Of a stretch of 64,000 nt of DNA, positions 1 to 12,557 are shown piece by piece. The translations under genes were made by a program, and so were the position numbers. The stretch lies in NCBI GenBank assembly GCA_029204225.1, contig CM055096.1:65942370-66006369 (forward strand), given 5' to 3'. The stretch comes from Diphasiastrum complanatum. Taxonomy: Eukaryota > Streptophyta > Lycopodiopsida > Lycopodiales > Lycopodiaceae. Every line of letters begins with the position of its first letter. Positions within the stretch are counted from its first letter, which is position 1. The notes below the pieces were generated by a model, which saw nothing but the letters and a program-made list of their open reading frames with translations, searched no databases and was not told the origin of the DNA.

Positions 1-346
1 GACACATTAGGAGGGAACTCAACTCTTTGATTCAACAAATGAAAGTTATGAACATGAAATACAAAGAATTTTTTTGCAAGTAAGTTGACTTTACAATTAT
101 TATTCCTACTTGAACCATGCCACATAAATTCCTATTATGCTTCAAAACACACTAAACCAAAGTTAGCTAGTTATTCAAGGCATATGCAGCTATTGGCACT
201 TTGTGCAATACAAGTGCACTGTTATGCAATGTCTGACTTTTATATAATTACATAACTTAAAAAATCAAGGTTGTATGAGCCCTCATTATTTATTTACATG
301 CTTTGTGCATTGGGCATTGCATGGCATTGGAAATGGCCAGCATGCC

Positions 347-377
<31 letters not shown>

Positions 378-826
378 ACACACACACTGCTTTTGTGCTA
401 GTCTCATAGTACCAACCTTCTATAGAGCAACTTCCTTCATGTCGCAAATTTCTTCTTAAAAGGAGTTGGGATCCTGTTGATTAGAAGGTATCTGCTTCAT
501 GATTGGTTGTTAGGCGATACCTTGATGGTCATACGAGATTGAGAATCTTGCATTGATCTGTTGGATTTGCTTGAGTTTGGTTCTACAAGGATCTGCTCAA
601 GTCGTCTTGGATCTAGATCTTGTTGAACAATGCAGCATTAGTTGTTGATCTAAATTGATTTGGTAGATTTGTTGAATCTGTTTGGATTGGCTTGGATATG
701 ATCATGTTGAAAACAATAAAAGTGAAAGTGAAAGGGGGGGGGATGGAGAGGGTGTTAGAAGGGAAAAGAGAAAATGATGGAGATTCTAAAGAAGATGGGT
801 TTTTTGTCATTTTTTTGATAACCCTT
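1..826. other. Gene-free left edge
   Basis: No credible coding region is visible. The short open frames here are low-complexity translations. The stretch at about 245-340 resembles, in inverted orientation, sequence at about 60720-60810, so it is a dispersed repeat. A C-run followed by a CA microsatellite lies at 345-387. The remainder is unassigned. Confidence 0.6.
345..387. repeat. Poly-C tract followed by (CA)n microsatellite
   Basis: About 19 C residues at 345-363 run directly into a CA dinucleotide array ending at 387. This is a simple sequence repeat with no coding meaning; the open frame read across it is an artefact. Confidence 0.95.
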
Positions 827-1991
827 CTAGAATATAGATGAGAGGGGAGACACCAAAAATTGCAAGAGAATGCATATTGTGGCTATTTTAAAAGAATTGA
901 AAAATAAGAAATGAAAAAATAAGGAGGAAGAAAAGAAAAATATGTCATGAAACAAGTAACGAAAAATGATCCATGTGGAATCCTTTTTTCTAGGCTTCTT
1001 TTCTCTCCTCGTTTTGTTTTTAACCTCTTTTGGCATGTGCACATAAGCCTTGCACCCAAAAATGTGAAACTTTTCAATCTTTGGCTTCATACCTATGAGC
1101 ACCTCTTCGGGAGTCACATCTGGAACCACGATAGTGGGACTCCTGTTTTGCAAGAAGGCAATCGTATTACATGCCTCCAACCAATTTTTTCTTTTGGCTA
1201 TCCCATTGCTATGTGGCATATGGGCTTGAGTAAATTGTTATTGATTCCATGCTCCTTGCAAAAGGCTTCAAATTCACTTGATTTGTATTTGCCCCCTCCA
1301 TCTAACCTTAGCACTTTAATTCGTGCATCCATTTGATTCTCCACCAAAGCCTTGAATTCCTTGAAACAAGCCAATGCATCTGATTTGCTTTTCAAGAAGT
1401 ATATCCACGTCCTTTTGGAGTAATCATCTATGAAGGTCATAAAATAGTAAGCTCCACCTAATGTCATGGCCTTCATTGGGCCACACATGTCACTATACAT
1501 CAATTCAAGTGCCTTCTTAGCCCTAGCTGCTCCACCTCCTCCCTATAGTATTTTCTCATCACACAACCTTCACAAATTGAGTGTTGGTAATCCGCTTACT
1601 ATCTTCAATTTATCCATCAAGCATAAGCTATATAGTTCAAATGGCCCATCTTGCGGTGCCACAATTCATATTGAGATGCAATCAATAATGCTTAACATAT
1701 TCATTAGGTTTGGTTGCATTTAGCTTGTAAAGACCACAATTGATGTTGCAACCACCTTGTAGTTGTGATCCATGTCCTTCATCAAGCATCCGTCTTTGAC
1801 AAACTCAACCTTCAAGCATTGATTTGCCATGACCCCAACAAAAATTAAGCTTTTCTTTAACCTGGGCACGTAAAGTACATTAGAGATGGTCTTTACCTTC
1901 CAGTTGGAAATTGCACTAGCACATTGCCAAATCCTCATATTTGGCACTCTTTCCCATTGGCTTGTTTTTTTCCATCATGGATGGGTGAAAA
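827..1991 (-). pseudogene. Ty1/copia pol fragment (protease end, integrase)
   Basis: Read on the minus strand, the translation gives in order: a post-protease stretch with NVLYVPRLKKSL (near 1870), a GAG-pre-integrase motif LWHRKMGHLN (near 1650), the zinc-type CEGCVMRKYYR, then the integrase core with SDMCGPM, FIDDYSKRTWIY and LRLDGGGKY (1503-1200), and the downstream VPDVTPEEVLIGMKP/FGCKAYVHMP block (1150-1030). Stops and frameshifts break it into at least three frames, and the region following the conserved Asn-Gly of the core is shortened. It is the continuation of the gag at 8700-7886, separated from it by the inserted LTR element at 1992-7885. RT and RNase H are not seen to its left, so the 3' half is missing. 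It is inactive. Confidence 0.85.
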
Positions 1992-2468
1992 TGTAAAGAC
2001 CCTAAAGGGATAACCCCTAAGATGAGGATAGGAGAACACATTACGAGAGACTATGGAGCCAAACCGCCCAACCAAACCTAGATCATAACCTGGATCTAGC
2101 CCCCAAGCCATGCCATGTGAAGAAAGAGGAGAAGATAAACTGGTAACCTAAACCAATATGTGGATGGGAGAATCCCTACCTCATTATATAGAGAGTAGAG
2201 TCCTATGCATGAAACCATGCAACCCCCATGCAGGTCAACTATAAATAGATCACACTTCTTCATGCAGTCCTCCTACCTATATCCGTCACACAGACATGCA
2301 ATACTCCATATGTCTCAATTAGTGTGTCTGGGTCCTCTCAACATTATTAGTCACAAACTGGCCTTGACATGGAATTAAATCATGGCGTGACCAACAATTC
2401 TGAATACCGGAGGGCCGGTCTACCATATTAGGACTATTCTAGGTCCTTAACCGAATATGGCCATAACA
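1992..2468 (-). repeat. 3' LTR of the 1992-7885 element
   Basis: This is a direct copy of 7407-7885, with about 94-95% identity by eye. It has TG/CA ends, with a polypurine tract at 2469-2481 adjoining it. The sequence includes a TATATAGAGAG stretch. Confidence 0.85.
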
Positions 2469-2924
2469 TTCTTCCCTCCTTAAATTGCTTATATTCTGAG
2501 AAGCTCCTCAAAACTAGAAAGAATTACAGTTTTTTAACTTTCAATATTAACCGAGAAAATCATTCCCAGATACTCTTTTGAGTTAAATGCTCCTATTTCT
2601 AGCACCAAATGCAAGAAAATAGCATTCATTCATCTTAATAGACTTGTTTGTCTCCTATGATAACTGGAGATCCAATTACAAGAAAAAATGTACTCAAGCC
2701 TTTGCAAACCATAAACTGTAGCAGAATAACATCCACTAGATAAATTAAATTCTCTACAATAAAATACTTATCTTGTGAGAATGTCTGTGAGATCCATAGG
2801 TTCTCAATAATACTGGAGTAAAGAAATTCAAAACACTGATCTAAATTCTTACTTAAATAATAGATCAAGAATTAATCATCACACTTAAGAATCATCACCA
2901 TCCTTATTCGTCTCAGAGATTTTT

Positions 2925-4000
2925 CGGATATGTTATTTACTCATAAGAAATAGAAAATCTTTTGTAGCTGAGTTACAAGATCTCAATGATATATATGAGT
3001 AACACATGTGGGTTCTGGAGGAATCTGCCAGATATAAATGTGTTTATGTACTGGATCATAATGAGATTATTCACATATGTGGACGATTAATCTTGTATGA
3101 ATCTACTGTGTATTCCTGGTTACTAGGGTTATTTGGTGCACTTAACCTAGTCGGTGAACATAAGCGTATGATCAAGTATTATTTTGATACATACTTGCAG
3201 AGTTAACAAATCTTTGTATAGAAGATTTATGGATTAACTTATAAATGATTTGGATAAGGATCTAAATGTGCTGTCATAGTAGTATAATTGAATTCTTCAC
3301 CTAGACATTTGAGATTTCTGAATCATTGGCAATTAACTTGAGTACTTGATTACTCGTAGATGAAGTTAATTGGTATAACGATCAGTGTGATGTGGATTCA
3401 CCATAAACTGATGGTTTTGATTTATATTGATTGTAAGACGCATTATTAGTGAATCATTTGGGTTCATCAGTTAAATTATGTGTATTGGATATACGATATT
3501 CTTGGGGTAGAGTATTCCTTAGTTAAGGAATAGACTCAGCTCATTAGTGATTGTATCCTAGAGTGCTCAGTTGGATAGCAAATCATAATGAATCCAAGCA
3601 TAATAACTGAGTTGATATTCAGCAGGACTTTGGATATCTAGAGTTGATTCTAGACGATAATCTAAAGTTTTTTTTGTAGTTGAAGACGATTGACATTATC
3701 ATTTTGGTATGCTTTTTGTCTTTAATTACCAGTGGTTTATAGAACTTGAATCTTGCACTTTAGTTAAGAATCCTGTTTGAAGAATATTTCTGAATCCAAT
3801 ATTTTCTTAGTGGAAAGATTTTGGAATGATTCTTACTTTCTCTGAGTTATGTTGAACATATACTCCAGTATCCTGTAAATGATTAAGTATAGTTTTGGAT
3901 TCTAGAAAATTATGATTGATGAATCATACAAATCTAAATATTTATGATTGACGGATCATAAATAGATACTTAATTATTGTCAGAGGAATATAAGGGATGG
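2925..4000. repeat. Dispersed repeat shared with 56984-57992
   Basis: A roughly 1-kb block within the LTR element interior aligns collinearly, same strand, with 56984-57992. Shared words include ATGTTATTTACTC, GAGATTTCTGAATCATT, GACTCA.TTCATTAGTGATTGT-type text and TAGATACTTAATT. Divergence is visible but the order is conserved over the whole length. No protein motif was recognised on either strand, so its nature is unknown. Confidence 0.75.
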
Positions 4001-6341
4001 TGGAAAGATGATATATGAGAATATTGAAATCCAAGAAAAGTTAGCAATAAGTGCATTCCACAAAAGGGTTCAATCTATTGCTAACAAGACTTCTCCCTCA
4101 AATATTTTCAACGAGAGTGACAGAAACTACCATTCCATCAAAATCCATTTATGCAAAAAGAGGTATTCTAGGTTTAATAAATTGAAACACTTAAACCTTA
4201 GAATTTATCTGATTTTTAAGTCTATTCACACAAGTAGTAAATTTATATGATATAACAGTCTTTCAGATGAATAACTTCATGCTGGAAAGAATCATGTAAA
4301 CTAGTCTGATGTCATATACTTGAGAAATTACTAAGAAGTAAAGGATTAATTAAGAAAGCGAGAAATAGATTTGAGGGCCTTTGATTTTGTAAATAATGAG
4401 ATACCACATTGGGATCTAGATTAAACCTCAAAATTTTCCAAAATATCCCACATTTGATCAAACAGTTTATTTTTCCCATATCGCGACTAGGTACTAAAAC
4501 ACACCATTGATCATCAGATCTTTACAGTCCTAGAATTCTCTTTCCAAAATTACTGATGTCCCATACCATTAGCTCTTCCTTCCAAAAAATCCTTAACCGC
4601 CTCATCTGATATTCTAGAGATCCATTGATCATCTAGTTGTCCTGTAATCACTATAGGATATTATCTCTCATTCCGAAATATTGGAGAATCCATATATTTG
4701 GATGACTAGTTATGCCAATCAGATGGATACCACAAATCCACACCTGATCTTGTGATCTGAACCGAAGAATTAACATGTTTGAATATTACATTTTGATCCT
4801 TCCAAGTTAATGATAAGCTTCGAATCCCTATGGATCCAAGAGCAGTAACTCTAGGGACAAGCTTCTATCAATTAACAGATCCAATGTAATCCATGTATCA
4901 GATTCTAATTCCAACATCACGATTGACATCCAAAATTGCAGATAACGCAATGGATACAAAAATATAAGTTATGAATTTAATCCAGGAAATTAATATCTGG
5001 TATTAAGCAATTATTTACTGGGATTACCAAAATCCTAACTGCAAAATACATTTCCCGATCACACTTACTACCACTAATGTCTACTCTTCTTCTCTCCATA
5101 GAATTTTCAGTTCCCTGAAAATCTATTTCAGCTAAGGTACTAAGAAGACATAACGACATTAGTAAATGTTTAAAATTAATTACTATAGGAAAAAAGTCTG
5201 AAACAATTTCATTTCTATCCTATACCTGGGCTGAATAATTGATATACCAAAAATCATCTACTAGTATGAAAGCACTACTAGTCCGATCTTTTGAATATCA
5301 TTCACCACAAGGTTTAATTGGAAATGAAATCAGTTTTTTATTAATTCCTATCATTACAATTTTCTCAAAAAAATTTGACTGATCTTCCTTTACACTTACT
5401 GGCTTAAGAATTACTTCGTTAAAGTTATCTGTAATTAATGAAAAATAACATTTGGATTCGAGTACTTTCTACATTGTTTTCACTCCAAATAATTTTGTCG
5501 AATAAAGAATTACCTACACATACCATGAATTTTCTTCTATTAATTATTTAACAAGTATCTCAAAAGCTTTGGTTTGTTCAATTTTAATGACCAAAATAAT
5601 CAAAACCACAATAACCAACTGATCGGTGTTCCACCGATTTGAAAAGGAGAAAACCGAAGAAAACATGATTTGACTCCATTTACTGGGAGTATGAATACTC
5701 CAGAGTTAAATGGTTTAAAATGCATAATACCAAGGAATCGAATTCCTATACCAGGTATATGCCTAAGAACTATACCATTCTTTCTTTTACGTCAAGATCG
5801 GCTTTAAAATTCATTTCCAAAGCCGATTATTATAGCTTAACCAAAGGTCCAATAGTACCAAAGTTTCACACAAAATCTATCGGTAGTTTTTGATGTAAGC
5901 CAATTAACCAGCAAATAAGATCTTAATACATGCATATTGTTCCTCGTGATTTCCCTATTTGGGAAGCAATATTCAAACCAAAGTTTAAATTTTGAAAACT
6001 AAGCACCAAGAACCCAAAATTCCACTGACTGGGTGCTAGTAACTTGAGTTCGGAAATCTCATTTCGAACCATCATCAAAGTTACAACCTGTCAAAAATTT
6101 GAAACCCCAATGGTCATTTGGCATGTACCTAGAATCCTTACAACTGATTTGCAATTCCCAAAATTGCTAAATTTTGAAGCCCTTGCATGAGGGTCGAACC
6201 CCTGGTCACTTCCCTTCATATGCAAAACTTACATGCCTAAGGTATCCATAACACCTAGGTCTCCATACCCTAAATGTTTAAGAAAAACCCGTAGCCAAAC
6301 GATTGCCACTTCAAAAAGGGCTTCCAGCTGCGACCTTCCTC

Positions 6342-6343
<2 letters not shown>

Positions 6344-6380
<37 letters not shown>
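6344..6380. repeat. (GA)n microsatellite
   Basis: An uninterrupted GA array of about 37 bp inside the non-coding LTR element. The open frames reading RERERERE across it are artefacts. Confidence 0.95.
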
Positions 6381-6382
<2 letters not shown>

Positions 6383-7406
6383 ATCAAGCAGGAGCATGGC
6401 TGGATTGCACCCCTTCTCAGTCCATCAACGAGTCGTTTACAACCATGGCTTCCCCTACACGATTCACCATCATTCAGAAGCAGACTTCATCGCCATTCCA
6501 TTCTGGAAACATAATGTTTCATGGCTTTTCTCTGGAGGGCGAAAACAGCATCTCAGAGGCTTGATGCAGGACCTGTGAATTCGGCATTCAACAGCCAGGA
6601 TCTACATCCCTTTTCAGAATCATCTATGATTCAGATCCTGTTGTCCACTGGAGCGCTATCATCCACTCTTTTATTCATTGTCTTCCACAGCCCTCAGTAA
6701 TAGAGCGGAAAACAAGAAATCAGTGGTCATTCTGGATTTCTGTAGATTTAGAAATCATCTCTCCTACATTCAACAGTCACCGAGGTTAGAGAGCAGAGGA
6801 AGAATCCTATTCTGTGGTTCACCCACCAGATTACAGATCTACAAATCCGAACAAGGCTACCAGCTTCAACAGAGAAAGGCTTTCCAGGGAGATTCAGACT
6901 GCCTGCTTCATCCCTAGACGTTTCTGCTTGCTACTAAGAATGAACACACCACTATCCAAACTATGTTATTAGTTTGCTTGTTTTACAGGAGGATTCAATC
7001 AGAATATATCTATAAATCCTCAACATGCATGCAACCATTTAAATTCAAGATTACAGCCAGAACTAGTTTATATCGGAAAGATTAATTCCAAACCAATCTT
7101 TCAATAAACCCTAGTAAGTTATACATGAATCTAATTTGCAAATAACATTATGGACTTCGAAAGTTGTTCAAGCCTCAAATCAAGCAAAAATAGACAGCTA
7201 AACAATCATGTGAATTCTAGCATGCAAAAACATTCTACATCAATTGAAACTTTTCTCAAGGCACCAAAAATTTAAGAATGAACTCTATACTAATTTTCAG
7301 CATCATTATCAAAAGTGAATGTGTAGAAGGGCACTCTACCACAAACTTTGAAAAGCTGAATGATTTAAAACTCCAATTCTAAACTTCCCTTAAGAAATTA
7401 GCACTT

Positions 7407-7885
7407 TGTAAAGACCCTAAAGGGATAACCCCTAAGATGAGGATAGGAGAGCACAATAGAAGAGACTGTGGAGCCAAACCGCCCAACCAAACCTAGATCA
7501 TAACCTGGATCTAGCCCCCAAGCCATGCCATGTGAAGCGAGAGGAGAAGAGAGAAACTGGTAACCTAAACCAATATGTGGACGGGAGAATCCCTACCTCA
7601 TTATATAGAGAGTAGAGTCATGTGCATGAAACCATGCAACCCCCATGCAGGTCAACTATAAATAGATCACACTTCTTCATGCAGTCCTTCTGCCTATATC
7701 CGTCACACAGACATGCAATACTCCATATGTCTCAAGTAGTGTGTCTGGATCCTCTCAAGGTTATTAGTCACAAACTGGCCTTGACATGGAATTAAATCAT
7801 GGCATGACCAACAATCCCAAATACCGGAGGGCCAGCCTACCATATTAGGACTATTCCAGGTCCTTAACCGAATATGGCCATAACA
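7407..7885 (-). repeat. 5' LTR of the 1992-7885 element
   Basis: This is the partner of the 1992-2468 repeat, with the same orientation and the same TGTAAAG/CATAACA ends. It is followed by AAAA, the presumed target duplication, and then by the interrupted copia protease coding sequence. Confidence 0.85.
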
Positions 7886-8720
7886 AAAATGCTCTCAAAA
7901 TAATCTCGCTTTCCAATCATGTGTCTAGTAGCACTTGATTTAATGAACCATCTCGAGCTGTCGTCGATCTGTGATGCAACGCTGACAAGAATACATTGGT
8001 CTCATCTTCCTCTACATCTTCTTCAGCTAAGTTGCCCTACTGTTTCACTTTCTCTTGTTTGATATCCACCTTCTTCTTGTAGCATTCCCTAGCCCAATGG
8101 CCTTGCTTGTGGCAATAATAGCACTTCCTCTATTTCTTCTTTAGCTTTGAAGATGACTCTCCTCGGTCCTCGTCATCTTTGTCGTTCTTGGAAATTCGCT
8201 TCCAACACTTTTGCTTATCCTTGGCTAGTAATGTCTGATCTTCTAGCATGGCTTGCCATGATTTCACCACCTCATGTCTTTGTTCTTCTTGTAGAAGTAT
8301 CTCGTGCAAGTCTTCAAAGGTGGGTAATCTCTCCCTCGATGCAATGCCACTCACGCTGACATTTGCAATCCTTCATATATGCCACTCATGGCCGTATGGA
8401 CAAGCTCCACATCTCTGATGGGTTCTCCAATAGCAATCAACTGATCTCTCAATTTCTTGATCCTGGTGAAGAAGGATCCCACACTCTCATTATCTTTCAT
8501 CCTTATAGTATTGTGCTTGGTCTTCAAAAACATCATATGAGATGGGTTCACAGCTTGATATTGGGCTCCCAATGCTTCCCAAGCGCCTTTTGTCGTAAAT
8601 GTATCACTGATGTGCATGATCACATGGGTGACTTGTTATTTTTTTCTTGACAGGCCCTCCAATACTTAGTTGGTAAATTGAAAGCCAAGATCGCTTTAGA
8701 ACAGAAAATGGTTTCTGTTG
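7886..8720 (-). pseudogene. Ty1/copia gag and start of protease
   Basis: On the minus strand the translation shows a copia Gag (UBN2/Retrotran_gag type): ISDTFTTKGAWEAL, FFTRIKKLRDQLIAIGE and SGIASRERLPTFEDL, then a CCHC knuckle CYYCHKQGHWAREC (near 8120-8078; CX2CX4HX4C intact). After that comes the degraded protease motif WFIKSSATRHM at about 7960-7925, where the family has D-S-G. Stops follow the knuckle and frameshifts separate the blocks. The same gag family recurs at 59125-59930. The pol half continues at 1991-827 beyond the inserted LTR element. No 5' LTR was found; the inverted-repeat arm begins at about 8706. Confidence 0.85.
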
Positions 8721-9219
8721 CACACCCCAACTACACACTCCCTAAAAGGGACAAATGACTTCTAGCATCCACTAACCGGTCTCTCCACTATAATCACTCT
8801 TTTTTCTGGTACCATACTTGTAGCTACAGTCATAGTATCCTTCATCTGGAGTCTGTAGCCCTTCGTTTGATCAAAATAGGCCTAAGGACATGGAAATAAG
8901 GGCGTTTCCAGCTTTTGAATTATTTCTTTGGGTTGAAAAAAATTTAGCCTTCGCAAAATTCAAGGCCTTGGTTACCATTTAATCTAAATATTTTCAATGA
9001 AATTGAAGCGCAAAATCCCCTTCAAGACACTTCAAACCCATTCAGATCCATCTGGACCATTGGTCTTGATCCAAGGCTCCTTGCTTATTCAATCTAGGCC
9101 ATAGATCCAAGAGAGGCTTCATCCAATGACAATCTACAAATATGGATGCGAACTGGTCTTGTTTCCACACTGAGCCCTCCAGGCCGCTAACCCTCCACTC
9201 TCGCTAGCTACATGTGAGG

Positions 9220-9221
<2 letters not shown>

Positions 9222-9305
<84 letters not shown>
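9222..9305. repeat. (TC)n microsatellite, left arm, outer
   Basis: About 84 bp of pure TC. Its counterpart in the right arm is the GA array at 11443-11541. Confidence 0.95.
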
Positions 9306-9308
<3 letters not shown>

Positions 9309-9589
9309 GACTCTACTTTATGCGCATTCAGTTTTATTTGTTCTTCGAGCAAACGTGAAAAGGCTTCTCCCTTTGGTACTAACCAATTTAATTGTCTTAC
9401 TTTGTTACACTAAGTTGGGTGACCCCCCAAAAGATTTTCTTAAAAATAGTTAATTTGGTGGGAAACTTAATTTCCTTATAAGATGAGTAGGGATTCGATC
9501 TAACGGTGGGCAATATCAAACACTCAGTGCACCAAAGTGAACTATAAAAAAAGGTAGATGATACAACCCTAAAATTCACTCTTCCTTGC

Positions 9590-9593
<4 letters not shown>

Positions 9594-9679
<86 letters not shown>
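9594..9679. repeat. (TC)n microsatellite, left arm, inner
   Basis: About 86 bp of TC, ending in CTCGCTCGCTC. Its right-arm counterpart is the AG array at 11071-11144. Confidence 0.95.
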
Positions 9680-9682
<3 letters not shown>

Positions 9683-9774
9683 CGCTCTCATGGATGCTCC
9701 TTCGTCTATCTCTACCCTGCTATGCTATCGAACATATGGACAACAATTGACGAACGACTTTTTCTAAAATGCAA

Positions 9775-10063
9775 GGTCTACACACTCAGTTCAATGCTAC
9801 CACCATTCTGTATGACAACTTGAGCTATATTTCACTGTCACTGAATCCCAGATTTCATGGCAAATCCAAGCACATAGAAATCCAGTATCATTTCATTCAG
9901 AAGAAAGTTTTCTCAAGGCAAGTGATCCTTCAATATTGCTCCACAACATAAATGGCCGCAGACAACTTCACCAAAGCGCTTCCCAGGATTAAGCACCAGA
10001 AGTTCTTCAACATGCTGAACCTGACGAAGATACCAAGGCACCAATCGTGACCTTAAGGGGGAC
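9775..10063 (+). pseudogene. Ty1/copia RNase H C-terminus
   Basis: The plus-strand translation gives TILYDNLSYISLSLNP, KSKHIEIQYHFIQKKV and, after a TAA, MAADNFTKALPRIKHQKF. This is the end of a copia RNase H: the catalytic-region Asp-Asn pair, the KHIxIxYHF block and the D(x)FTKxLP tail. A short AAGGGGGAC tract (10055-10063) then leads into TGTTGGAA, as expected for a polypurine tract and 3' LTR. Everything upstream is replaced by the inverted-repeat arm, so only the 3' tip survives, between the two arms. Confidence 0.85.
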
Positions 10064-10885
10064 TGTTGGAAATTAAGCCCACAGTTGCCTCCTTGGAATC
10101 ATAACTTAGACAACCAATTTATTCTGAAGGACGCCTACAACAGACTTCCGGCTGATCTCCAGCAAAGGGTAACCAATCTCGTCATAATTTTAGGTTCAGA
10201 TGTTAAGTTTAATAACTTGAAGTCATTGAAGACTTGGCCATCTTCAAGGACTTCCACAAAACTTGCATTTAGAACAAGTCTGCAGATTTAAATTATTTTT
10301 GAATAGTCTGCAGAAATACACTAAGTGTTGCAGTTCGCATTTTTCACACTTTTTCGAAAACTGCAACACTTACCTTCGACTTCTTCCGTTCAATTATTTT
10401 GGAGAAGTCAACTTGTTCGCAGTTCAATAGTTTAACTATTTTCAACACCTTGGCCTTTTTGTGAGAGAAAACCACTTCACGTAAAATGCGAAGTGAGAGA
10501 TTTTTGTGACGTCCTCGTCTGCGTCAACGATATTGATTTGTTGACTGTATATATACTATGTATAGTTGTCACAAAAGCCATATACTTCCAAGTACAACGG
10601 CTCTCTGATTAGGTGACAAACATTCAATGTAATTAATACACGGATGAAATTTATAAATAGATCATCCAAGCACAGATTAGTGGTTGCTCTGTCCATGAGA
10701 CGTATTATTTGAGCCTCCCAGTTACGCCGTCAATTTTTTTTTGTAATTGCTATTTGTATTGTGTTTCAGTGTAATATAGCAGCAGCACATTATTATCTAT
10801 GTATAACGTAGATGAATGCTTGTTGTGATTGAATGCACTCTCATTGCTGTTTGATCGCGCTTGTTTACTCACTTTGATCATAACA
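10064..10885 (+). repeat. Probable 3' LTR of the copia tip
   Basis: The segment starts TGTTGGAAATTAAG directly after the polypurine tract and RNase H stop. It contains a TATA-like GTATATATACTATG near 10546 and ends plausibly at ATCATAACA (10885), giving TG...CA. No second LTR is in the window, so the right boundary is tentative. Confidence 0.6.
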
Positions 10886-11067
10886 CGGATGTCTACGACT
10901 CCTCAGTTTCTGATCAAACGATGGCTGTCTTTGACGCCTGAGAAACTCGCAATATCATACTGCTCTTTCATGGTTAGTTAGACATTGCATTTTAGAAAAA
11001 GCGGTTCGTCAATTGTTATTTATATGTTTGATAGCATAGCAGGGTAGAGATAGACGAAGGAGCATCC

Positions 11068-11070
<3 letters not shown>

Positions 11071-11144
<74 letters not shown>
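11071..11144. repeat. (AG)n microsatellite, right arm, inner
   Basis: About 74 bp of AG, the mirror of 9594-9679. The length differs from its partner. Confidence 0.95.
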
Positions 11145-11145
<1 letters not shown>

Positions 11146-11440
11146 AAGGAAGAGTGAATTTTAGGGTTGTATCATCTACCTTTTTTTATAGTTCACTTTG
11201 GTGCACTGAGTGTTTGATAATGCCCACCGTTAGATTGAATCCCTATTATGTGCACTCATCTTAGTCGTTCAAGGAGATAAAGTTTCCCACCAAATTAACT
11301 ATTTTTAAGAAAATCTTTTGGGGGGTCACCCAACTTAGTGTAACAAATTAAGGCAATTAAATTGGTTAGTACCAAAGGGAGAAACCTTTCCACATTTGCT
11401 CGAAGAACAAATAAAACTGAATGCGCATGAAGTAGAGTCC

Positions 11441-11542
<102 letters not shown>

Positions 11543-12557
11543 CCTCACACGTAGCTAGCGAGAGTGGAGGGTTAGCGGCCCGGAGGGCTTAGTGTGCGAA
11601 CGAGACCAGTTCGCTACCCATATTTGTAGATTGTCATTGGATGAAGCCTCTCTTGGATATATGGCCTAGATTGAATAAGCAAGGAGCCTTGGATCAAGAC
11701 CAATGGTCCAGATGGAACTGAATGGGCTTGAAGTGTCTTGAAGGGGATTTTGCACTTCAATTTCATTGAAAATATTTAGATCAAATGGTATCCAAGGCCT
11801 TGAATTTTGCGAAGGCTAAATTTTTTTCAACCCAAAAAAATAATTCAAAAGTTGGAAACGCCCTTATTTCCATGTCCTTAAGCCTATTTTGATCAAACGA
11901 AGGGCTATAGACTCCAAATGAAGGGCACTATGACTGTACCTACAAGTATGGTACCAGAAAAAAGAGTGATTATAGTGGGAAAATCGGTTAGTGGATGCCA
12001 GAAGTCATTTGTTCCTTTTAGGGAGTGTGTAGTTGGGGTGTGCAGTGGAAACCATTTGAAATTGCTATTCAAAGCTGTTAAGTAGTATAACTCCTTTTGG
12101 ACATGAATAACAATTGACATTCAGCTATGACACTTGTCTTCCTCAGATAACTAACTTGTGCAGTTTTGTCGTAGGGATGGTGGCATTAGGTATCAGCTGG
12201 ATGTCTTCAGAGTGGTTATGCTTTATGGTGCTTTTTAGTATTGTATTTTACTTTTCAGTTGTACTTTACCTTGTTAGATTATGAATAAAGGCTTCAAAAG
12301 GTTCCAGTCTTGCTTTGTCAAGAGGAACTAAGTGTTGTTTTGTATCTCTCTCTATGCATCCTGGTGGTGTAAATCCGACTATTCCTTGGTTGGGATACTA
12401 CTGAAACCTTTACCTTTTATCCGATTCATAAGCTAACAAAGGACTATTTCTATGGTTTAGTCCACATGATGGTTTCAGGATGTTGCCTCTTTGGGTTATG
12501 GGGAGCCCCTTCCTTCGCCTAACCTTTTTGTTCAGACACTGATTTGTTGTATGAATT

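Larger units (their letters stand above)
1992..7885 (-). mobile_element. Non-coding LTR retrotransposon (LARD-like), nested insertion
   Basis: Two direct repeats of 477 and 479 bp (1992-2468, 7407-7885) both begin TGTAAAG and end CATAACA, giving TG...CA termini. A purine tract AAGGAGGGAAGAA (minus-strand reading of 2481-2469) directly precedes the left repeat, so the element reads on the minus strand with its 5' LTR on the right. AAAA flanks both ends (1988-1991, 7886-7889) and fits a 4-bp target duplication. The 4.9-kb interior has no gag or pol motif that I can recognise, so it resembles a large retrotransposon derivative moved by proteins from another element. I saw no standard tRNA-Met primer site after the 5' LTR. 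The two LTRs differ at about 26 positions by eye. Confidence 0.8.
8706..9780 (+). repeat. Left arm of a ~1.08-kb inverted repeat
   Basis: The stretch matches the reverse complement of 10979-12057 over its whole length, from AAATGGTTTC at the outer end to GCAAGGTCTA at the inner end. Both arms carry two dinucleotide arrays at corresponding places. I found no clear target duplication and no transposase. It may be a foldback-type element, the long TIRs of a DNA transposon, or an inverted duplication. Confidence 0.85.

Noticed and set aside
947-1336. 129-codon plus-strand open frame
   Set aside because: It lies antisense to the copia integrase fragment and has no recognisable content.
9134-9453. 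Open frames rich in Arg-Glu or Ser-Leu repeats
   Set aside because: These are dinucleotide microsatellites read as protein; the same applies near 6350, 11450, 35850 and 51200.
12260-12300. AATAAA and A-rich text as a gene 3' end
   Set aside because: No coding sequence leads into it, and a single hexamer in AT-rich DNA is expected by chance.
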